Shown piece after piece: positions 36,973 to 46,959 of a stretch of 64,000 bases of DNA. The translations under genes were made by a program, and so were the position numbers. The notes under the pieces are model-generated. The model did no database searches, was not told where the DNA came from, and worked only from the letters and a program-made list of their open reading frames with translations. The stretch comes from Bauldia litoralis (GTDB taxonomy: Bacteria; Pseudomonadota; Alphaproteobacteria; Rhizobiales; Kaistiaceae). The stretch lies in assembly GCF_900104485.1 (NCBI RefSeq), contig NZ_FMXQ01000002.1, positions 124,001-188,000 on the forward strand. The letters are read 5' to 3'. How positions within the stretch are numbered: position 1 is the stretch's first letter; every line of letters begins with the position of its first letter.

Positions 36973-38535
36973 ATGAGCGAATGGCCGATCCTTTCCACCA
37001 TCATCTTCCTGCCTCTGGTCGGGGCGTTGTTGGTGCTCGTCATCCGCGGCGACGACGACATCGCGCGCCGCAACATCTTCAATGTCGCGCTGTGGACCAC
37101 CAGCGTCACCTTCGTGCTGTCGCTGTTCGTCTGGTTCAATTTCGACAGCGCCAATCCCGGCTTCCAGATGGTGGAGCGGGTGGACTGGCTGGGTGCCGGC
37201 ATCAGCTACCAGATGGGCGTCGACGGCATCTCGATGCTGTTCGTCATCCTCACCACCTTCCTGATGCCGCTGTGCATCCTGGCCAGCAAGCGAACCGTAA
37301 AGCACCAGTTCAAGGCCTACATGGTCGCCTTCCTGGTGATGGAAACGCTGATGATCGGCGTTTTCTGCTCCCTCGACCTGGTGCTTTTCTACCTGTTCTT
37401 CGAGGGCGGCCTGATTCCGATGTTCCTGATCATCGGCATCTGGGGCGGTCCGCGCCGGGTCTATGCGAGCTTCAAGTTCTTCCTCTACACGCTGCTCGGC
37501 TCCGTCCTGATGCTGCTCGCGATTATGGCGATGTACTGGTATTCGGGCACCGTCGTTCCCTGCGACCCGGCGGCCGGCGGCATCGCCGCGACCTGCTCGA
37601 CGACGGACATCGTCAAGCTGATGGATGTCCAGTTCCCGGCCGGGATGCAGACCTGGCTGTGGATCGGCTTCTTCGCCAGCTTCGCGGTCAAGATGCCGAT
37701 GTGGCCGGTCCATACCTGGTTGCCGGACGCCCATGTCGAGGCGCCGACGGCCGGTTCCGTCATCCTGGCGGCCATCCTGCTGAAAATGGGCGGCTACGGT
37801 TTCCTGCGCTTCTCGCTGCCGATGTTCCCGCTCGCCTCGGCCGACTTCGCGCCCTTCATCTTCACGCTCTCGGTGGTGGCGATCATCTACACCTCGATCG
37901 TTGCGCTGATGCAGAAGGACATGAAGAAGCTGATCGCCTATTCGTCCGTCGCCCATATGGGCTTCGTGACCATGGGTATGTTCGCGATGACGACGCAGGG
38001 CGTACAGGGCAGCATCTTCCTGATGCTGTCGCACGGCCTGATTTCCGGCGCGCTGTTCCTGTGCGTCGGTGTGGTCTACGACCGCATGCATACCCGCGAG
38101 ATCGCCGCCTATGGCGGGCTGGTGAACCGCATGCCTCTCTATGCCGCCGCCTTCATGCTCTTCACCATGGCCAATGTCGGTTTGCCGGGGACGATGGGCT
38201 TCGTCGGAGAGTTCCTCACCCTGATCGGTACCTACCAGGTCAACACCTGGGCCGCTTTCCTCGCAACGACCGGCATCATCCTTTCGGCCGCCTATGCGTT
38301 GTGGCTTTACCGGCGGGTGGTTTTCGGAAAGCTCGAGAAAGGCAGCCTCAAGGACATTCTCGACCTGTCGCCACGGGAACAGTTGATCCTCGGGCCGCTT
38401 GTCGTGCTGACGCTGCTCTTCGGTTTCTATCCCGCACCCATTCTGGATGTGACCGCGGCTTCGGTCGATCAGTTGGTCGCGAACTACCAGGCGGCGTTGT
38501 CCGCCGCCGGCAAACTCGCCGTGGCCGCGCCATGA
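36973..38535 (+). CDS. nuoM: NADH-quinone oxidoreductase subunit M
   Basis: 520 residues, antiporter-like membrane subunit. Conserved [36 protein letters not shown] and [14 protein letters not shown] carry the proton-path Glu, Lys and His residues. Its last bases overlap a nine-codon frame (ATGA) leading into nuoN. Confidence 0.98.
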   Translation: MSEWPILSTIIFLPLVGALLVLVIRGDDDIARRNIFNVALWTTSVTFVLSLFVWFNFDSANPGFQMVERVDWLGAGISYQMGVDGISMLFVILTTFLMPLCILASKRTVKHQFKAYMVAFLVMETLMIGVFCSLDLVLFYLFFEGGLIPMFLIIGIWGGPRRVYASFKFFLYTLLGSVLMLLAIMAMYWYSGTVVPCDPAAGGIAATCSTTDIVKLMDVQFPAGMQTWLWIGFFASFAVKMPMWPVHTWLPDAHVEAPTAGSVILAAILLKMGGYGFLRFSLPMFPLASADFAPFIFTLSVVAIIYTSIVALMQKDMKKLIAYSSVAHMGFVTMGMFAMTTQGVQGSIFLMLSHGLISGALFLCVGVVYDRMHTREIAAYGGLVNRMPLYAAAFMLFTMANVGLPGTMGFVGEFLTLIGTYQVNTWAAFLATTGIILSAAYALWLYRRVVFGKLEKGSLKDILDLSPREQLILGPLVVLTLLFGFYPAPILDVTAASVDQLVANYQAALSAAGKLAVAAP

Positions 38536-38561
38536 CGATACTGCGCGGAGAAGTCAGTTGA
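38532..38561 (+). CDS. Possible nine-codon coupling ORF between nuoM and nuoN
   Basis: The frame M-T-I-L-R-G-E-V-S starts in the nuoM stop (ATGA overlap) and its own TGA overlaps the nuoN ATG (TGATG). GCGGAG inside it could serve as the ribosome-binding site of nuoN. It is more likely a translational relay than a functional peptide. Confidence 0.3.
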   Translation: MTILRGEVS

Positions 38562-39997
38562 TGATGTTCCCGGACCTCATTCCGGCGCTGCCGGAGATCA
38601 TCCTCGCGGTCGGGGCGCTCGCGCTGCTGATGATCGGTGTTTTCGTCGGCGAGCGGTCGACCCCGCTGATCAACGGCCTGTCGATCGCGCTGCTCGTCGT
38701 TGCCGGCATTGCCCTTGTCGCATCGCCGTCGGAAGGCGTCACCTTCAGCGGCGCCTTCATCCTCGATCCGTTCGCCCACTTCATGAAGCTGCTTGCGCTG
38801 CTGGGATCGGCGGTCGCCATCGTCATGTCGATCGGTTACGCGCGGGCCCACAAGTTCGAGCGCTTCGAGTACCCCGTGCTGATCGTCATCGCGACGCTCG
38901 GCATGATGATGATGATCTCGGCGAACGACTTGATCGCCGTTTATCTCGGCCTCGAACTGCAGTCGCTCGCGCTTTACGTCATCGCGGCGATCAACCGGGA
39001 TTCCGTCCGGTCCACCGAGGCCGGCCTGAAATACTTCGTCCTCGGGGCGCTGTCCTCCGGCATGCTCCTCTATGGCGCATCGCTGGTCTATGGCTTCACC
39101 GGAACGACGACCTTCCCGGGTATCGCGACCGCGCTGTCGGACGGCACGCCGTCGCTCGGGCTGGTCTTCGGGCTGGTCTTCCTGATCGCCGGCCTGGCGT
39201 TCAAGATCTCGGCCGTCCCGTTCCACATGTGGACGCCGGACGTCTACGAAGGTGCGCCGACGCCGGTCACCGCCTTCTTCGCCGCCGCGCCAAAGGTCGC
39301 CGCCATGGCGCTGTTCATCCGGGTCGTGGTCAGCCCCTTTGCGCCGATTACCGCCGACTGGCAGCAGATCCTTTCCTTCATCGCCATCGCGTCGATGGTG
39401 CTTGGCGCCTTTGCGGCGATCGGCCAGCGCAACATCAAGCGGCTGATGGCCTATTCGTCGATCGGCCATATGGGCTACGCCCTGGTTGGCCTCGCCGCCG
39501 GGACCGAGGCCGGCGTGCAGGGCGTCATCATCTACATCACCATCTACCTGGCGATGACCATTGGCGCGTTCGCGGTCATTCTCTCGATGCGGCGGCGTGA
39601 GGGGATGGTCTACGAGATCGGTGACCTCGCCGGGCTGTCGAAGACGCATCCGATCATGGCTTTCATGCTGGCGGCGATCATGTTCTCGCTGGCCGGCATT
39701 CCGCCGCTCGCCGGCTTCTTCGCCAAGTTCTACGTCTTCCTCGCCGCGATCGAGGCCGGGCTTTACGTCCTTGCCGTCATTGGCGTGGTCGCCAGTGTCG
39801 TCGGCGCCTACTACTATCTGCGCATTATCAAGATCATGTATTTCGACGATCCGGCGACCGGCTTCGAGCCTATGCCGACCGAATTGCGAGTCATCCTCGG
39901 GGTCAGCACCGCGTTCATCGTCTTCTTCGTGATCGTTGCCGGCCCGGTCGGCAGTGCCGCGGGATTGGCCGCCCAGACCTTCTTCCCGACGGGGTAA
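38561..39997 (+). CDS. nuoN: NADH-quinone oxidoreductase subunit N
   Basis: 478 residues. Third antiporter-like subunit: [47 protein letters not shown] and [13 protein letters not shown] are present. The start could be either of two consecutive ATGs (38561 or 38564). It ends in TAATG, overlapping birA by one base. Confidence 0.98.
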   Translation: MMFPDLIPALPEIILAVGALALLMIGVFVGERSTPLINGLSIALLVVAGIALVASPSEGVTFSGAFILDPFAHFMKLLALLGSAVAIVMSIGYARAHKFERFEYPVLIVIATLGMMMMISANDLIAVYLGLELQSLALYVIAAINRDSVRSTEAGLKYFVLGALSSGMLLYGASLVYGFTGTTTFPGIATALSDGTPSLGLVFGLVFLIAGLAFKISAVPFHMWTPDVYEGAPTPVTAFFAAAPKVAAMALFIRVVVSPFAPITADWQQILSFIAIASMVLGAFAAIGQRNIKRLMAYSSIGHMGYALVGLAAGTEAGVQGVIIYITIYLAMTIGAFAVILSMRRREGMVYEIGDLAGLSKTHPIMAFMLAAIMFSLAGIPPLAGFFAKFYVFLAAIEAGLYVLAVIGVVASVVGAYYYLRIIKIMYFDDPATGFEPMPTELRVILGVSTAFIVFFVIVAGPVGSAAGLAAQTFFPTG

Positions 39998-40764
39998 TGG
40001 AAACGACGGGGCTTCCATCCGGGTACCGCCGCGAGGCGCATGACAGTGTTCCATCCACCAGTTCCCTCGCGCTGGAGCGCGCCCGGACTGGCGACCCGGG
40101 CAACCTCTGGATCACCGCAGGGGAACAGACCGCGGGACGCGGCCGGCGGGGCAGGGCGTGGACGACGGGGCGCGGCAATCTTGCGGCGTCGCTCCTCCTG
40201 GTCGATCCGGCGCCTCAGGCGGTCGCAGCGACGATATCCTTCGTCGCCGGGCTTGCTCTTCACCGCGCGATCATCGACCTCACCGGGCCGGCGCCCTCGG
40301 CAGGGCTCAAGCTGAAATGGCCGAATGACCTGCTGCTCGCCGGGCGGAAGGTGTCCGGCATCCTGGTCGAGGGCGAGAAGCTCGCCGACGGGCGGTTCGC
40401 GCTCGCGGTCGGTATCGGCGTCAACTGCCGCTCCCACCCGGAGGAAGGCACCGTCCACGCTGCTGGCGATCTCGTCTCGGCCGGCGTCGTCGTCGAGTGC
40501 GAGACGTTGTTCGAGCGCTTGGCGCTGAACATGGCGGAGGAAATCCGCCGCTGGGACAGGGGGGCCGGATTCGCGGACATCCGGTCGGCATGGCTCGATC
40601 GCGCCTTCGGTGTCGGCGAGCCGATAACAGTCAACCTCGCGGACCGGTCGATCGAGGGGCGTTTCGATACGCTCGACGACGCCGGTCGCCTGGTGCTCGG
40701 TCGGCCGGACGGCGGCTGCGAAACAATCAGTGCGGGCGACCTGTTCTTCGCCGGCCGGGGGTAA
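39997..40764 (+). CDS. birA: Biotin--[acetyl-CoA-carboxylase] ligase
   Basis: 255 residues, monofunctional: there is no N-terminal helix-turn-helix, so it should not repress biotin genes as E. coli BirA does. The biotinyl-AMP loop G-R-G-R-R-G-R-A-W, K-W-P-N-D-L-L and G-I-G-V-N are intact. It attaches biotin to AccB and to the biotinyl domain of the PccA-type protein at 11.6 kb. Position after nuoN and before RNase J is common in Hyphomicrobiales. Confidence 0.96.
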   Translation: METTGLPSGYRREAHDSVPSTSSLALERARTGDPGNLWITAGEQTAGRGRRGRAWTTGRGNLAASLLLVDPAPQAVAATISFVAGLALHRAIIDLTGPAPSAGLKLKWPNDLLLAGRKVSGILVEGEKLADGRFALAVGIGVNCRSHPEEGTVHAAGDLVSAGVVVECETLFERLALNMAEEIRRWDRGAGFADIRSAWLDRAFGVGEPITVNLADRSIEGRFDTLDDAGRLVLGRPDGGCETISAGDLFFAGRG

Positions 40765-40775
40765 CGAGGCAGCAA

Positions 40776-42443
40776 TTGGCACGCAGACAGGAAGAACTGG
40801 TATTTCTGCCCCTCGGCGGCGTCGGCGAGATCGGGATGAATCTCGGCCTCTACGGCTACGGCCCGGAGCACCATCGCACCTGGATCGCCGTCGATTTCGG
40901 CATCGGCTTCCCGGGCGAGGAGGCACCGGGCGCCGACGTGATCTTTCCCGATATCTCCTACCTCGAAGAGGAGCGGATCAACCTCGCCGGAATCCTGATC
41001 ACGCATGCCCATGAGGACCACTACGGCGCGTTGATCGAGCTGTGGCCGCGACTGCGCGTGCCCGTCTTCGCCACCGCCTTCACGGCCGGTCTCCTCAACG
41101 CCAAGGCGGCCTCGGAGCCGGGCGCCGAGGTAATCCCGGTGACCATTGTCGCGCCCGGCGGGCGGTTCAAGGCGGGGCCGTTCGAGATCGAATACATCAA
41201 CGTCGCCCACTCGATTCCCGAGGCGAATGCGCTGGCGATCCGGACGCCGCTTGGCCTCGTGCTGCATAGCGGCGACTGGAAGCTTGACGATACGCCCGTG
41301 GTCGGGCTGCCGACCGACGAGGCGCGCCTGCGCGAAATCGGCGAGGAGGGGGTGCTGGCGCTGGTCAGCGACTCGACCAATGCCTATCGCGAGGGGCGCA
41401 GTCCGAGCGAGCAGGAAGTCGCCCACGAGATCGCCGATGTCGTCGCCAGCGCCAAGGGGAGGGTGGCCTTCACGACCTTCTCCTCCAATGTCGGGCGGAT
41501 CCGGTCGATCACGCTGGCCGCGGCCAGGGCGGGGCGCGAGGTCGTGGTCGTCGGACGGTCGCTGCGACGGATGATCGACGTGGCCAGCGAGTTGGGCATT
41601 CTGGCGGGCTTGCCGCCGTTTCTCGACGAGGAAGCCTTCCAGCACCTGCCGCGCAACAAGGTGCTTGCGCTGCTGACCGGCAGCCAGGGCGAGGGGCGGG
41701 CGGCCCTGGCCCGGATCGCGGCCGACGATCATCGCCAGGTGAGCTTCGACAAGGGTGACCTGGTCGTCTTCTCGTCACGCGCCATTCCCGGCAACGAGGT
41801 GCCGATCAACCGCATCGTCAATGCGCTGGTGAAGCGGGGCATCCGGGTGATGACCGATCGCGACCGGCTCGTGCATGTGTCCGGTCACCCCCGGCGCGAG
41901 GAAATGCGCCACTTCTATGGCTGGCTCAAGCCGGAGATCGCGGTGCCGGTGCATGGCGAGGCAATGCATCTCGAAGCCCATGCCGAGCTGGCCGAGGAAC
42001 TTGGCGTCAAGACGGTTCTCAGGATCGAGAATGGCACGATGATCCGGCTGGCGCCGGAGGCCCCGGGCGTCGTCGACGAGATCGCCGCCGGTCGCCTCTA
42101 CCGCGACGGACGGCTGATCGGAACGATGGAGGGCATGGGGATCGCGGCGCGGCGGCGGCTTGCCTTCGCCGGGCATGTCTCGGTTTCGGTGGTCATGGAT
42201 GCCAAGGGGGCGATGCTTGGCGATCCGGCCGTGGCGCTGGTTGGGCTGCCGGATGAGGACATGGCTGGTGAGTCACTCGCCGAGAGCGTCCTCGACGCGG
42301 CGCTTGGCGCCATCGAGTCGATTCCCCGCCGCCGCAGGCAGGCCGACACCGTCCGCGAGGCGGTTCGCCGCGCCGTGCGCGCCGAGGTCGCGGCGATATG
42401 GGGCAAAAAGCCGAATTGCACGGTCTTCCTGACGGTCGTATGA
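40776..42443 (+). CDS. rnj: Ribonuclease J
   Basis: 555 residues from a TTG with GAGG 6 bp upstream; no ATG precedes the conserved L-V-F-L-P-L-G-G-V-G-E-I-G-M-N. Metallo-beta-lactamase fold with the zinc motif H-A-H-E-D-H, later S-G-D-W-K, S-D-S-T-N-A, and beta-CASP domain residues ending G-H-P-R-R-E-E-M and V-H-G-E-A-M-H-L. Combined endonuclease and 5'-3' exonuclease for mRNA decay and rRNA maturation. It starts 11 bp after birA, so it is co-transcribed. Confidence 0.96.
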   Translation: MARRQEELVFLPLGGVGEIGMNLGLYGYGPEHHRTWIAVDFGIGFPGEEAPGADVIFPDISYLEEERINLAGILITHAHEDHYGALIELWPRLRVPVFATAFTAGLLNAKAASEPGAEVIPVTIVAPGGRFKAGPFEIEYINVAHSIPEANALAIRTPLGLVLHSGDWKLDDTPVVGLPTDEARLREIGEEGVLALVSDSTNAYREGRSPSEQEVAHEIADVVASAKGRVAFTTFSSNVGRIRSITLAAARAGREVVVVGRSLRRMIDVASELGILAGLPPFLDEEAFQHLPRNKVLALLTGSQGEGRAALARIAADDHRQVSFDKGDLVVFSSRAIPGNEVPINRIVNALVKRGIRVMTDRDRLVHVSGHPRREEMRHFYGWLKPEIAVPVHGEAMHLEAHAELAEELGVKTVLRIENGTMIRLAPEAPGVVDEIAAGRLYRDGRLIGTMEGMGIAARRRLAFAGHVSVSVVMDAKGAMLGDPAVALVGLPDEDMAGESLAESVLDAALGAIESIPRRRRQADTVREAVRRAVRAEVAAIWGKKPNCTVFLTVV

Positions 42444-42453
42444 CGGGACCGTC

Positions 42454-42858
42454 ATGATCGGTCGCCTCAATCACGTCGCCATCGCGGTGCCGGACCTCGC
42501 CGCCGCGACCGCGCTCTATCGCGATCGTCTCGGCGCCCGCGTATCGGAGCCGGCTCCCCAGCCGGAGCACGGCGTCACCACGGTCTTCGTCGAGCTGCCG
42601 AACACCAAGATCGAACTGCTCGAACCGCTGGGCGCCGACTCGCCGCTCGCCCGGTTCCTCGAACGGAATCCCGATGGCGGGATCCACCATCTCTGCTACG
42701 AGGTCGACGACATCGCAGCTGCGAGCAAACAGCTTGAAGCAGCCGGTACCCGGATCCTGGGATCAGGCCAGCCGCGACCCGGCGCCCATGGCAAGCCGGT
42801 GCTGTTTCTTCATCCGAAGGATTTTCTCGGGACGCTGATCGAACTGGAACAGGCATAG
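42454..42858 (+). CDS. mce: Methylmalonyl-CoA epimerase
   Basis: 134 residues, a two-module VOC-fold protein. Metal ligands are H7 (L-N-H-V-A-I-A-V), H in G-G-I-H-H-L-C-Y and the terminal E in T-L-I-E-L. It interconverts (S)- and (R)-methylmalonyl-CoA between propionyl-CoA carboxylase and methylmalonyl-CoA mutase, feeding propionate into succinyl-CoA. It follows RNase J by 10 bp; the matching carboxylase subunit lies 29 kb away. Confidence 0.95.
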   Translation: MIGRLNHVAIAVPDLAAATALYRDRLGARVSEPAPQPEHGVTTVFVELPNTKIELLEPLGADSPLARFLERNPDGGIHHLCYEVDDIAAASKQLEAAGTRILGSGQPRPGAHGKPVLFLHPKDFLGTLIELEQA

Positions 42859-42871
42859 GATCGCGATCGTC

Positions 42872-43141
42872 ATGAGTGTCGTCAGTATCATCGCGATCTT
42901 TTTCGTCGTCTGGTGGATCGTCCTTTTCGCGGTCCTGCCCTGGGGCATGCGGACGCAGGACGACGAGGGCGAGGTGATTCTGGGGACGGTGTCCAGCGCC
43001 CCGCACAACCCAAGAATGTTGCGCAAGGCGATTGCAACGACGGTCGTCGCGGCGATCGTCACGGCGATCATCTGGTATGTGGTGGATCAGCTCGGCTTCG
43101 GGGTGGAAGGCATCGCCGATTACTTCCTGCCGCGGCAATAA
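42872..43141 (+). CDS. DUF1467 family membrane protein
   Basis: 89 residues with two transmembrane helices (about 2-23 and 52-72) flanking a polar loop with W-G-M-R-T-Q-D-D-E-G-E-V-I-L-G-T-V-x-S-A-P. This is DUF1467, typical of alphaproteobacteria and normally placed next to mce and proS. Function is unknown. Last gene of the birA-rnj-mce group. Confidence 0.9.
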   Translation: MSVVSIIAIFFVVWWIVLFAVLPWGMRTQDDEGEVILGTVSSAPHNPRMLRKAIATTVVAAIVTAIIWYVVDQLGFGVEGIADYFLPRQ

Positions 43142-43168
43142 AAAAAGCAAGGCTTTTCAGCCTTGCTT
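43140..43168 (-). terminator. Intrinsic terminator facing the minus strand
   Basis: A perfect 10-bp stem (AAGCAAGGCT / AGCCTTGCTT) lies just after the DUF1467 stop. Read on the minus strand it has a GAAA loop and is followed by seven T; read on the plus strand it is followed by GCAGAG with no T run. It therefore best terminates a transcript coming from the right, where no gene is evident. Confidence 0.7.
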
Positions 43169-43597
43169 GCAGAGTTCCGCGTCATAACCCTTATTGCCTA
43201 ACTCAATGACTCAATTGGCTGATTGAGCCTTTCCTCAGAGTTGGGCGGCAGCAACCGATTGGCGCGCCCAAAGGGATCTTCCTCCCAAGACTTAGACCGC
43301 GATGCCTTTTCTTATTCGGGTGAATGAGAGGCTTTTTGATCAGCCTGTTCCCATCTCCCTTTATGTTAAAGACCGTAGCGAAACTCGAACGGCTTGTCAT
43401 CTATTTGTGCGACGACGGCTCAATTTTTTTGCATACGGACCGGATGCCGGATCTCCCCGCCCGTCAAGGGGGGGGCGCCAGCATCAAGAGCTTTGCCGGC
43501 TCAGCACGACTGCCCGGGCGAATCCCGGGGCTTGTCTTTTGGGCAGCGTCTCGATTGACTGCCGCCCGTCAATCCTCCTGAGGAATCGCCATTCGCC
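43142..43597. other. 456-bp low-GC gap between DUF1467 and proS
   Basis: Markedly lower GC than the flanking genes. A minus-strand frame (43203-43400, 65 basic residues) and a plus-strand frame (43324-43581, 85 residues) are open, but neither shows a recognisable family and their third-codon positions lack the strong G/C bias of real genes here. The left end has a minus-strand terminator. The right end has two hairpins in front of proS. Candidates are a minus-strand small RNA and a structured proS leader. Confidence 0.5.
43513..43574 (+). promoter_or_regulatory. Two hairpins in the proS leader
   Basis: CCCGGG-CGAAT-CCCGGG (43513-43529) is followed by a T-rich stretch (CTTGTCTTTT), resembling a terminator/attenuator. 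GATTGAC (43553-43559) pairs with GTCAATC (43568-43574) around an 8-base loop, ending 23 bp before the proS ATG. A role in controlling proS is inference. Confidence 0.35.
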
Positions 43598-44920
43598 ATG
43601 CGCCTGTCCCGCTACTTTCTCCCGATCCTTCGCGAGACTCCGAAAGAGGCCGAGATCGTCTCACACCGGCTGATGCTGCGCGCCGGCCTGGTCCGCCAGC
43701 AAGCCGCCGGAATCTACTCCTGGCTGCCGCTCGGCCAGCGGGTGCTGTCGCGCATCGAGCGCATCGTGCGCGAGGAGCAGGACCGCGCCGGCGCCGTCGA
43801 AATCCTGATGCCGACCATCCAGCCGGCCGATCTGTGGCGGGAGAGCGGGCGCTATGACGACTACGGCAAGGAGATGCTGCGGATTGTCGATCGCCACGAG
43901 CGCGACATGCTCTACGGCCCGACCAACGAGGAGATGGTGACGGAGATCTTCCGTTCCTACGTCTCGTCCTACAAGGCCCTGCCGCTCAATCTCTATCATA
44001 TCCAGTGGAAGTTTCGCGACGAGGTCCGGCCGCGCTTCGGCGTCATGCGGGGTCGCGAGTTCCTGATGAAGGATGCCTATTCCTTCGACATCGACGAGGC
44101 TGCGGCCCGCATCTCCTACAACAAGATGTTCGTCGCCTACCTGCGCACCTTCGCCCGCATGGGCCTGACCGCCATCCCGATGCGGGCCGAGACCGGGCCA
44201 ATTGGCGGCGACCTCAGCCACGAGTTCCTGGTGCTGGCGGAAACCGGCGAATCGGGCGTCTATTGCCACAAGGATGTGCTCGACCAGCCGGTGCCCGGCG
44301 AGGGTTTCGACTACAGTGGCGATCTCGACGCCGCGATCGCCCCCTGGACCGCCTATTATGCGGCGACGGAAGACGTGCATGACCAGGAGCGGTTCGAGCG
44401 CGAGGTACCCGAAGACAAGCGGTTGCACACTCGTGGAATCGAGGTCGGCCAGGTCTTCTACTTCGGCACGAAATACTCGGCGCCGATGAAGGCGACCGTC
44501 GCCGGACCGGACGGGGTGGAGCGGCCGGTGCACAGCGGTTCCTACGGTGTCGGCGTTTCGCGACTCGCCGGCGCCATCATCGAGGCCTCGCACGACGACG
44601 ACGGGATCATCTGGCCGGACAGCGTCGCACCCTTCGCAGTCGGGCTGATCAACCTCAAGCCTGTCGACGAGGCGACCAGCGCCGCCGCCGAGGGAATCTA
44701 CGAGCGCCTCACGAAAGCCGGAATCGATGTCCTATACGATGATGTCGACAATCGCGCCGGGGCAAAATTCGCGACAATGGATTTGATTGGCCTGCCCTGG
44801 CAGGTCATTGTCGGTCCAAAGGGAATCGCTTCGGGTGAGGTCGAGATCAAGCGGCGTGCAACCGGCGAACGAGAGACGCTGACGATTGATGCTGCAATCA
44901 ACCGACTCGTTGCCGGGTAA
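43598..44920 (+). CDS. proS: Prolyl-tRNA synthetase
   Basis: 440 residues, the short alphaproteobacterial form that lacks the editing (INS) domain of E. coli ProRS. Class II motifs: motif 1 region G-I-Y-S-W-L-P-L-G, motif 2 [16 protein letters not shown], motif 3 near G-S-Y-G-V-G-V-S-R. The C-terminal anticodon-binding domain ends V-E-I-K-R-R. It charges tRNA-Pro. Its 3' end overlaps the LolC-type gene by about 32 bp. Confidence 0.97.
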   Translation: MRLSRYFLPILRETPKEAEIVSHRLMLRAGLVRQQAAGIYSWLPLGQRVLSRIERIVREEQDRAGAVEILMPTIQPADLWRESGRYDDYGKEMLRIVDRHERDMLYGPTNEEMVTEIFRSYVSSYKALPLNLYHIQWKFRDEVRPRFGVMRGREFLMKDAYSFDIDEAAARISYNKMFVAYLRTFARMGLTAIPMRAETGPIGGDLSHEFLVLAETGESGVYCHKDVLDQPVPGEGFDYSGDLDAAIAPWTAYYAATEDVHDQERFEREVPEDKRLHTRGIEVGQVFYFGTKYSAPMKATVAGPDGVERPVHSGSYGVGVSRLAGAIIEASHDDDGIIWPDSVAPFAVGLINLKPVDEATSAAAEGIYERLTKAGIDVLYDDVDNRAGAKFATMDLIGLPWQVIVGPKGIASGEVEIKRRATGERETLTIDAAINRLVAG

Positions 44921-46247
44921 CCCGACGGACGCTCTTCCCGAGCGGCCGGACAGTCGCAAGACCCGGGCCGCGCGGCCGAAACCGTTGCCGGCCGGGACCG
45001 GACCATTTTCGCGCTTCGAGTGGATGCTGGCTGGCCGCTACCTGCGGGCCCGCAGGCGCGAGGCGTTCATATCGGTGATCGCCGGCTTTTCCTTCATCGG
45101 CATCATGCTCGGGGTCGCGACCCTGATCATCGTCATGGCGGTGATGAACGGATTCCGCGCCCAGCTGATCGACAAGATCCTTGGCCTGAACGGCCACCTG
45201 ATCATCCAGGCGATGGATTCGCCACTGACCGATTACGACGCGGTCTCGTCGCGAATCGTGATGGTCGATGGGGTCGCCTCGGCAATTCCGCTCGTCGAGG
45301 GACAGGCCCTGGCCAGCGGCACGAACAGTTCCAGCGGCGTGCTGGCGCGCGGCATCCGCGATGTCGACCTGCCGAACGTGCGCGGTGTCGCCGAGAATAT
45401 CCAGCTTGGCAGCCTCGTCGATTTCGAGGCCGCCGGGGGCGTCGCCATAGGCACGCGCCTTGCGGCGTCGCTCGGGCTGACGATCGGCAGCAACCTGACC
45501 CTTGTGTCGCCGAACGGCAACGTGACGCCGCTTGGCGTGACGCCGCGAATCAAGGCCTATCCGGTCACAGCGATCTTCGAGATCGGCATGTCCGAATACG
45601 ATTCGAGCTTCGTCTTCATGCCGTTTGGAGAGGCCCAGGCCTTCTTCAACCTCGGCGACGAGGCCAGTGCGATCGAGATCTATCTCGACAACGCGGATCT
45701 CGTCGGCGAATTGCGGCCGGCGATCGAACGGGCGGCCGACCGGCAGATTCTTTTGACCGACTGGCAGCAGCGCAACGTCACCTTCTTCTCGGCGCTCGAG
45801 ATCGAACGCAACGTCATGTTCCTGATCCTCAGCCTGATCATCCTCATCGCCGCCCTGAACATCATTTCCGGGCTGACGATGCTGGTGAAGGAGAAGGGTC
45901 ACGCCATTGCGATCCTCAGGACGATGGGCGCGACGCGCGGGGCGATCATGCGGATCTTCTTCATCATCGGGTCGTCGATCGGCGCCATCGGCACGTTTGC
46001 CGGTTTCCTGCTCGGGGTGCTTATCTCGGTCAATATCGAGACCATCCGTGAGTGGATCGCCTCGCTGTTCACCACCGACGTCTTTTCATCCGAGCTCTAT
46101 TTTCTCAGCCAGCTTCCCGCTGACCTTGATTTCGGCGAGACGGCGTCGGTGATCGTCATGACTCTCGGCCTGTCCTTCCTGGCCACGCTCTATCCGGCCT
46201 GGAGCGCGGCGCGGCTCGATCCGGTCGAAGCGCTGCGCTACGAATGA
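44889..46247 (+). CDS. lolC: Lipoprotein-releasing ABC transporter permease LolC/LolE
   Basis: About 452 residues from ATG 44889; the first ~45 residues are polar and a later ATG (at the [10 protein letters not shown] segment) is possible. One N-terminal helix ([20 protein letters not shown]), a large periplasmic domain and three C-terminal helices make the MacB/LolC topology. With LolD it extracts outer-membrane lipoproteins from the inner membrane for LolA. A single permease suggests a homodimeric LolC/E-type complex. Confidence 0.94.
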   Translation: MLQSTDSLPGNPTDALPERPDSRKTRAARPKPLPAGTGPFSRFEWMLAGRYLRARRREAFISVIAGFSFIGIMLGVATLIIVMAVMNGFRAQLIDKILGLNGHLIIQAMDSPLTDYDAVSSRIVMVDGVASAIPLVEGQALASGTNSSSGVLARGIRDVDLPNVRGVAENIQLGSLVDFEAAGGVAIGTRLAASLGLTIGSNLTLVSPNGNVTPLGVTPRIKAYPVTAIFEIGMSEYDSSFVFMPFGEAQAFFNLGDEASAIEIYLDNADLVGELRPAIERAADRQILLTDWQQRNVTFFSALEIERNVMFLILSLIILIAALNIISGLTMLVKEKGHAIAILRTMGATRGAIMRIFFIIGSSIGAIGTFAGFLLGVLISVNIETIREWIASLFTTDVFSSELYFLSQLPADLDFGETASVIVMTLGLSFLATLYPAWSAARLDPVEALRYE

Positions 46248-46954
46248 GCACGGTCGCGCCGGCGGATCGGGAGAGGGCGTCGATCCTTCGGTTGCGCGGG
46301 GTGGAGCGGCATTTCAACGAAGGTGCCAGCCGCCTGACCGTGCTGTCGGGCGCCGATTTCGACCTTTATCCTGGGGAACTGGTGGCGCTTGCCGCGCCCT
46401 CGGGCGCCGGCAAGTCGACGCTTCTCCAGATCGCCGGACTGCTGGAGAAGCCGGACGAGGGCGAAGTCATCATCGCCGGCCGGGCCGCCGGCAAGCTGTC
46501 CGACGCGGACCGCACCGCGATCCGACGTGTCCAGATCGGCTTCGTCTACCAGTTCCACCATCTGCTCGGCGAATTCAGTGCGCTCGAAAACGTCGTCATC
46601 CCGCAGTTGATCCGTGGCCTGTCCAAGCCTGTCGCTACCCAGCGGGCGATGCAATTGCTGAACTACATGCGGGTCAAGGAGCGCGCCAGCCACCGGCCGT
46701 CCGAGCTCTCAGGTGGCGAGCAGCAGCGTGTCGCCATTGCCCGCGCCGTCGCCAACGCGCCGCGGTTGCTGTTGGCCGATGAGCCGACAGGAAACCTCGA
46801 CCCGACCACCGCCGGCTACGTCTTCGATGGATTGACGCGGCTCGTGCGCGCATCGAAACTCGGCGCATTGATCGCGACCCACAATCACGACCTCGCCGCC
46901 CGGATGGATCGGCGCATTACCCTGCAAGGGGGCAAGGTCGTCGAACTGGAGTAG
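46244..46954 (+). CDS. lolD: Lipoprotein-releasing ABC transporter ATPase LolD
   Basis: 236 residues. Walker [10 protein letters not shown] (first Gly replaced by Ala), Q-loop [11 protein letters not shown], signature [14 protein letters not shown], Walker [13 protein letters not shown] and the H-loop T-H-N-H-D-L. Powers the permease encoded just upstream; the two genes overlap by 4 bp (ATGA). Confidence 0.96.
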   Translation: MSTVAPADRERASILRLRGVERHFNEGASRLTVLSGADFDLYPGELVALAAPSGAGKSTLLQIAGLLEKPDEGEVIIAGRAAGKLSDADRTAIRRVQIGFVYQFHHLLGEFSALENVVIPQLIRGLSKPVATQRAMQLLNYMRVKERASHRPSELSGGEQQRVAIARAVANAPRLLLADEPTGNLDPTTAGYVFDGLTRLVRASKLGALIATHNHDLAARMDRRITLQGGKVVELE

Positions 46955-46959
46955 CAGCA

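Noticed and set aside
43203-43400. 65-codon minus-strand frame in the gap before proS
   Set aside because: Third codon positions are close to unbiased, unlike genes here, and no family is recognised. Kept only as part of a possible non-coding transcript.
43324-43581. 85-codon plus-strand frame upstream of proS as a leader peptide rich in proline codons
   Set aside because: It contains only scattered Pro codons, none clustered as in classical attenuators, and no good ribosome-binding site.
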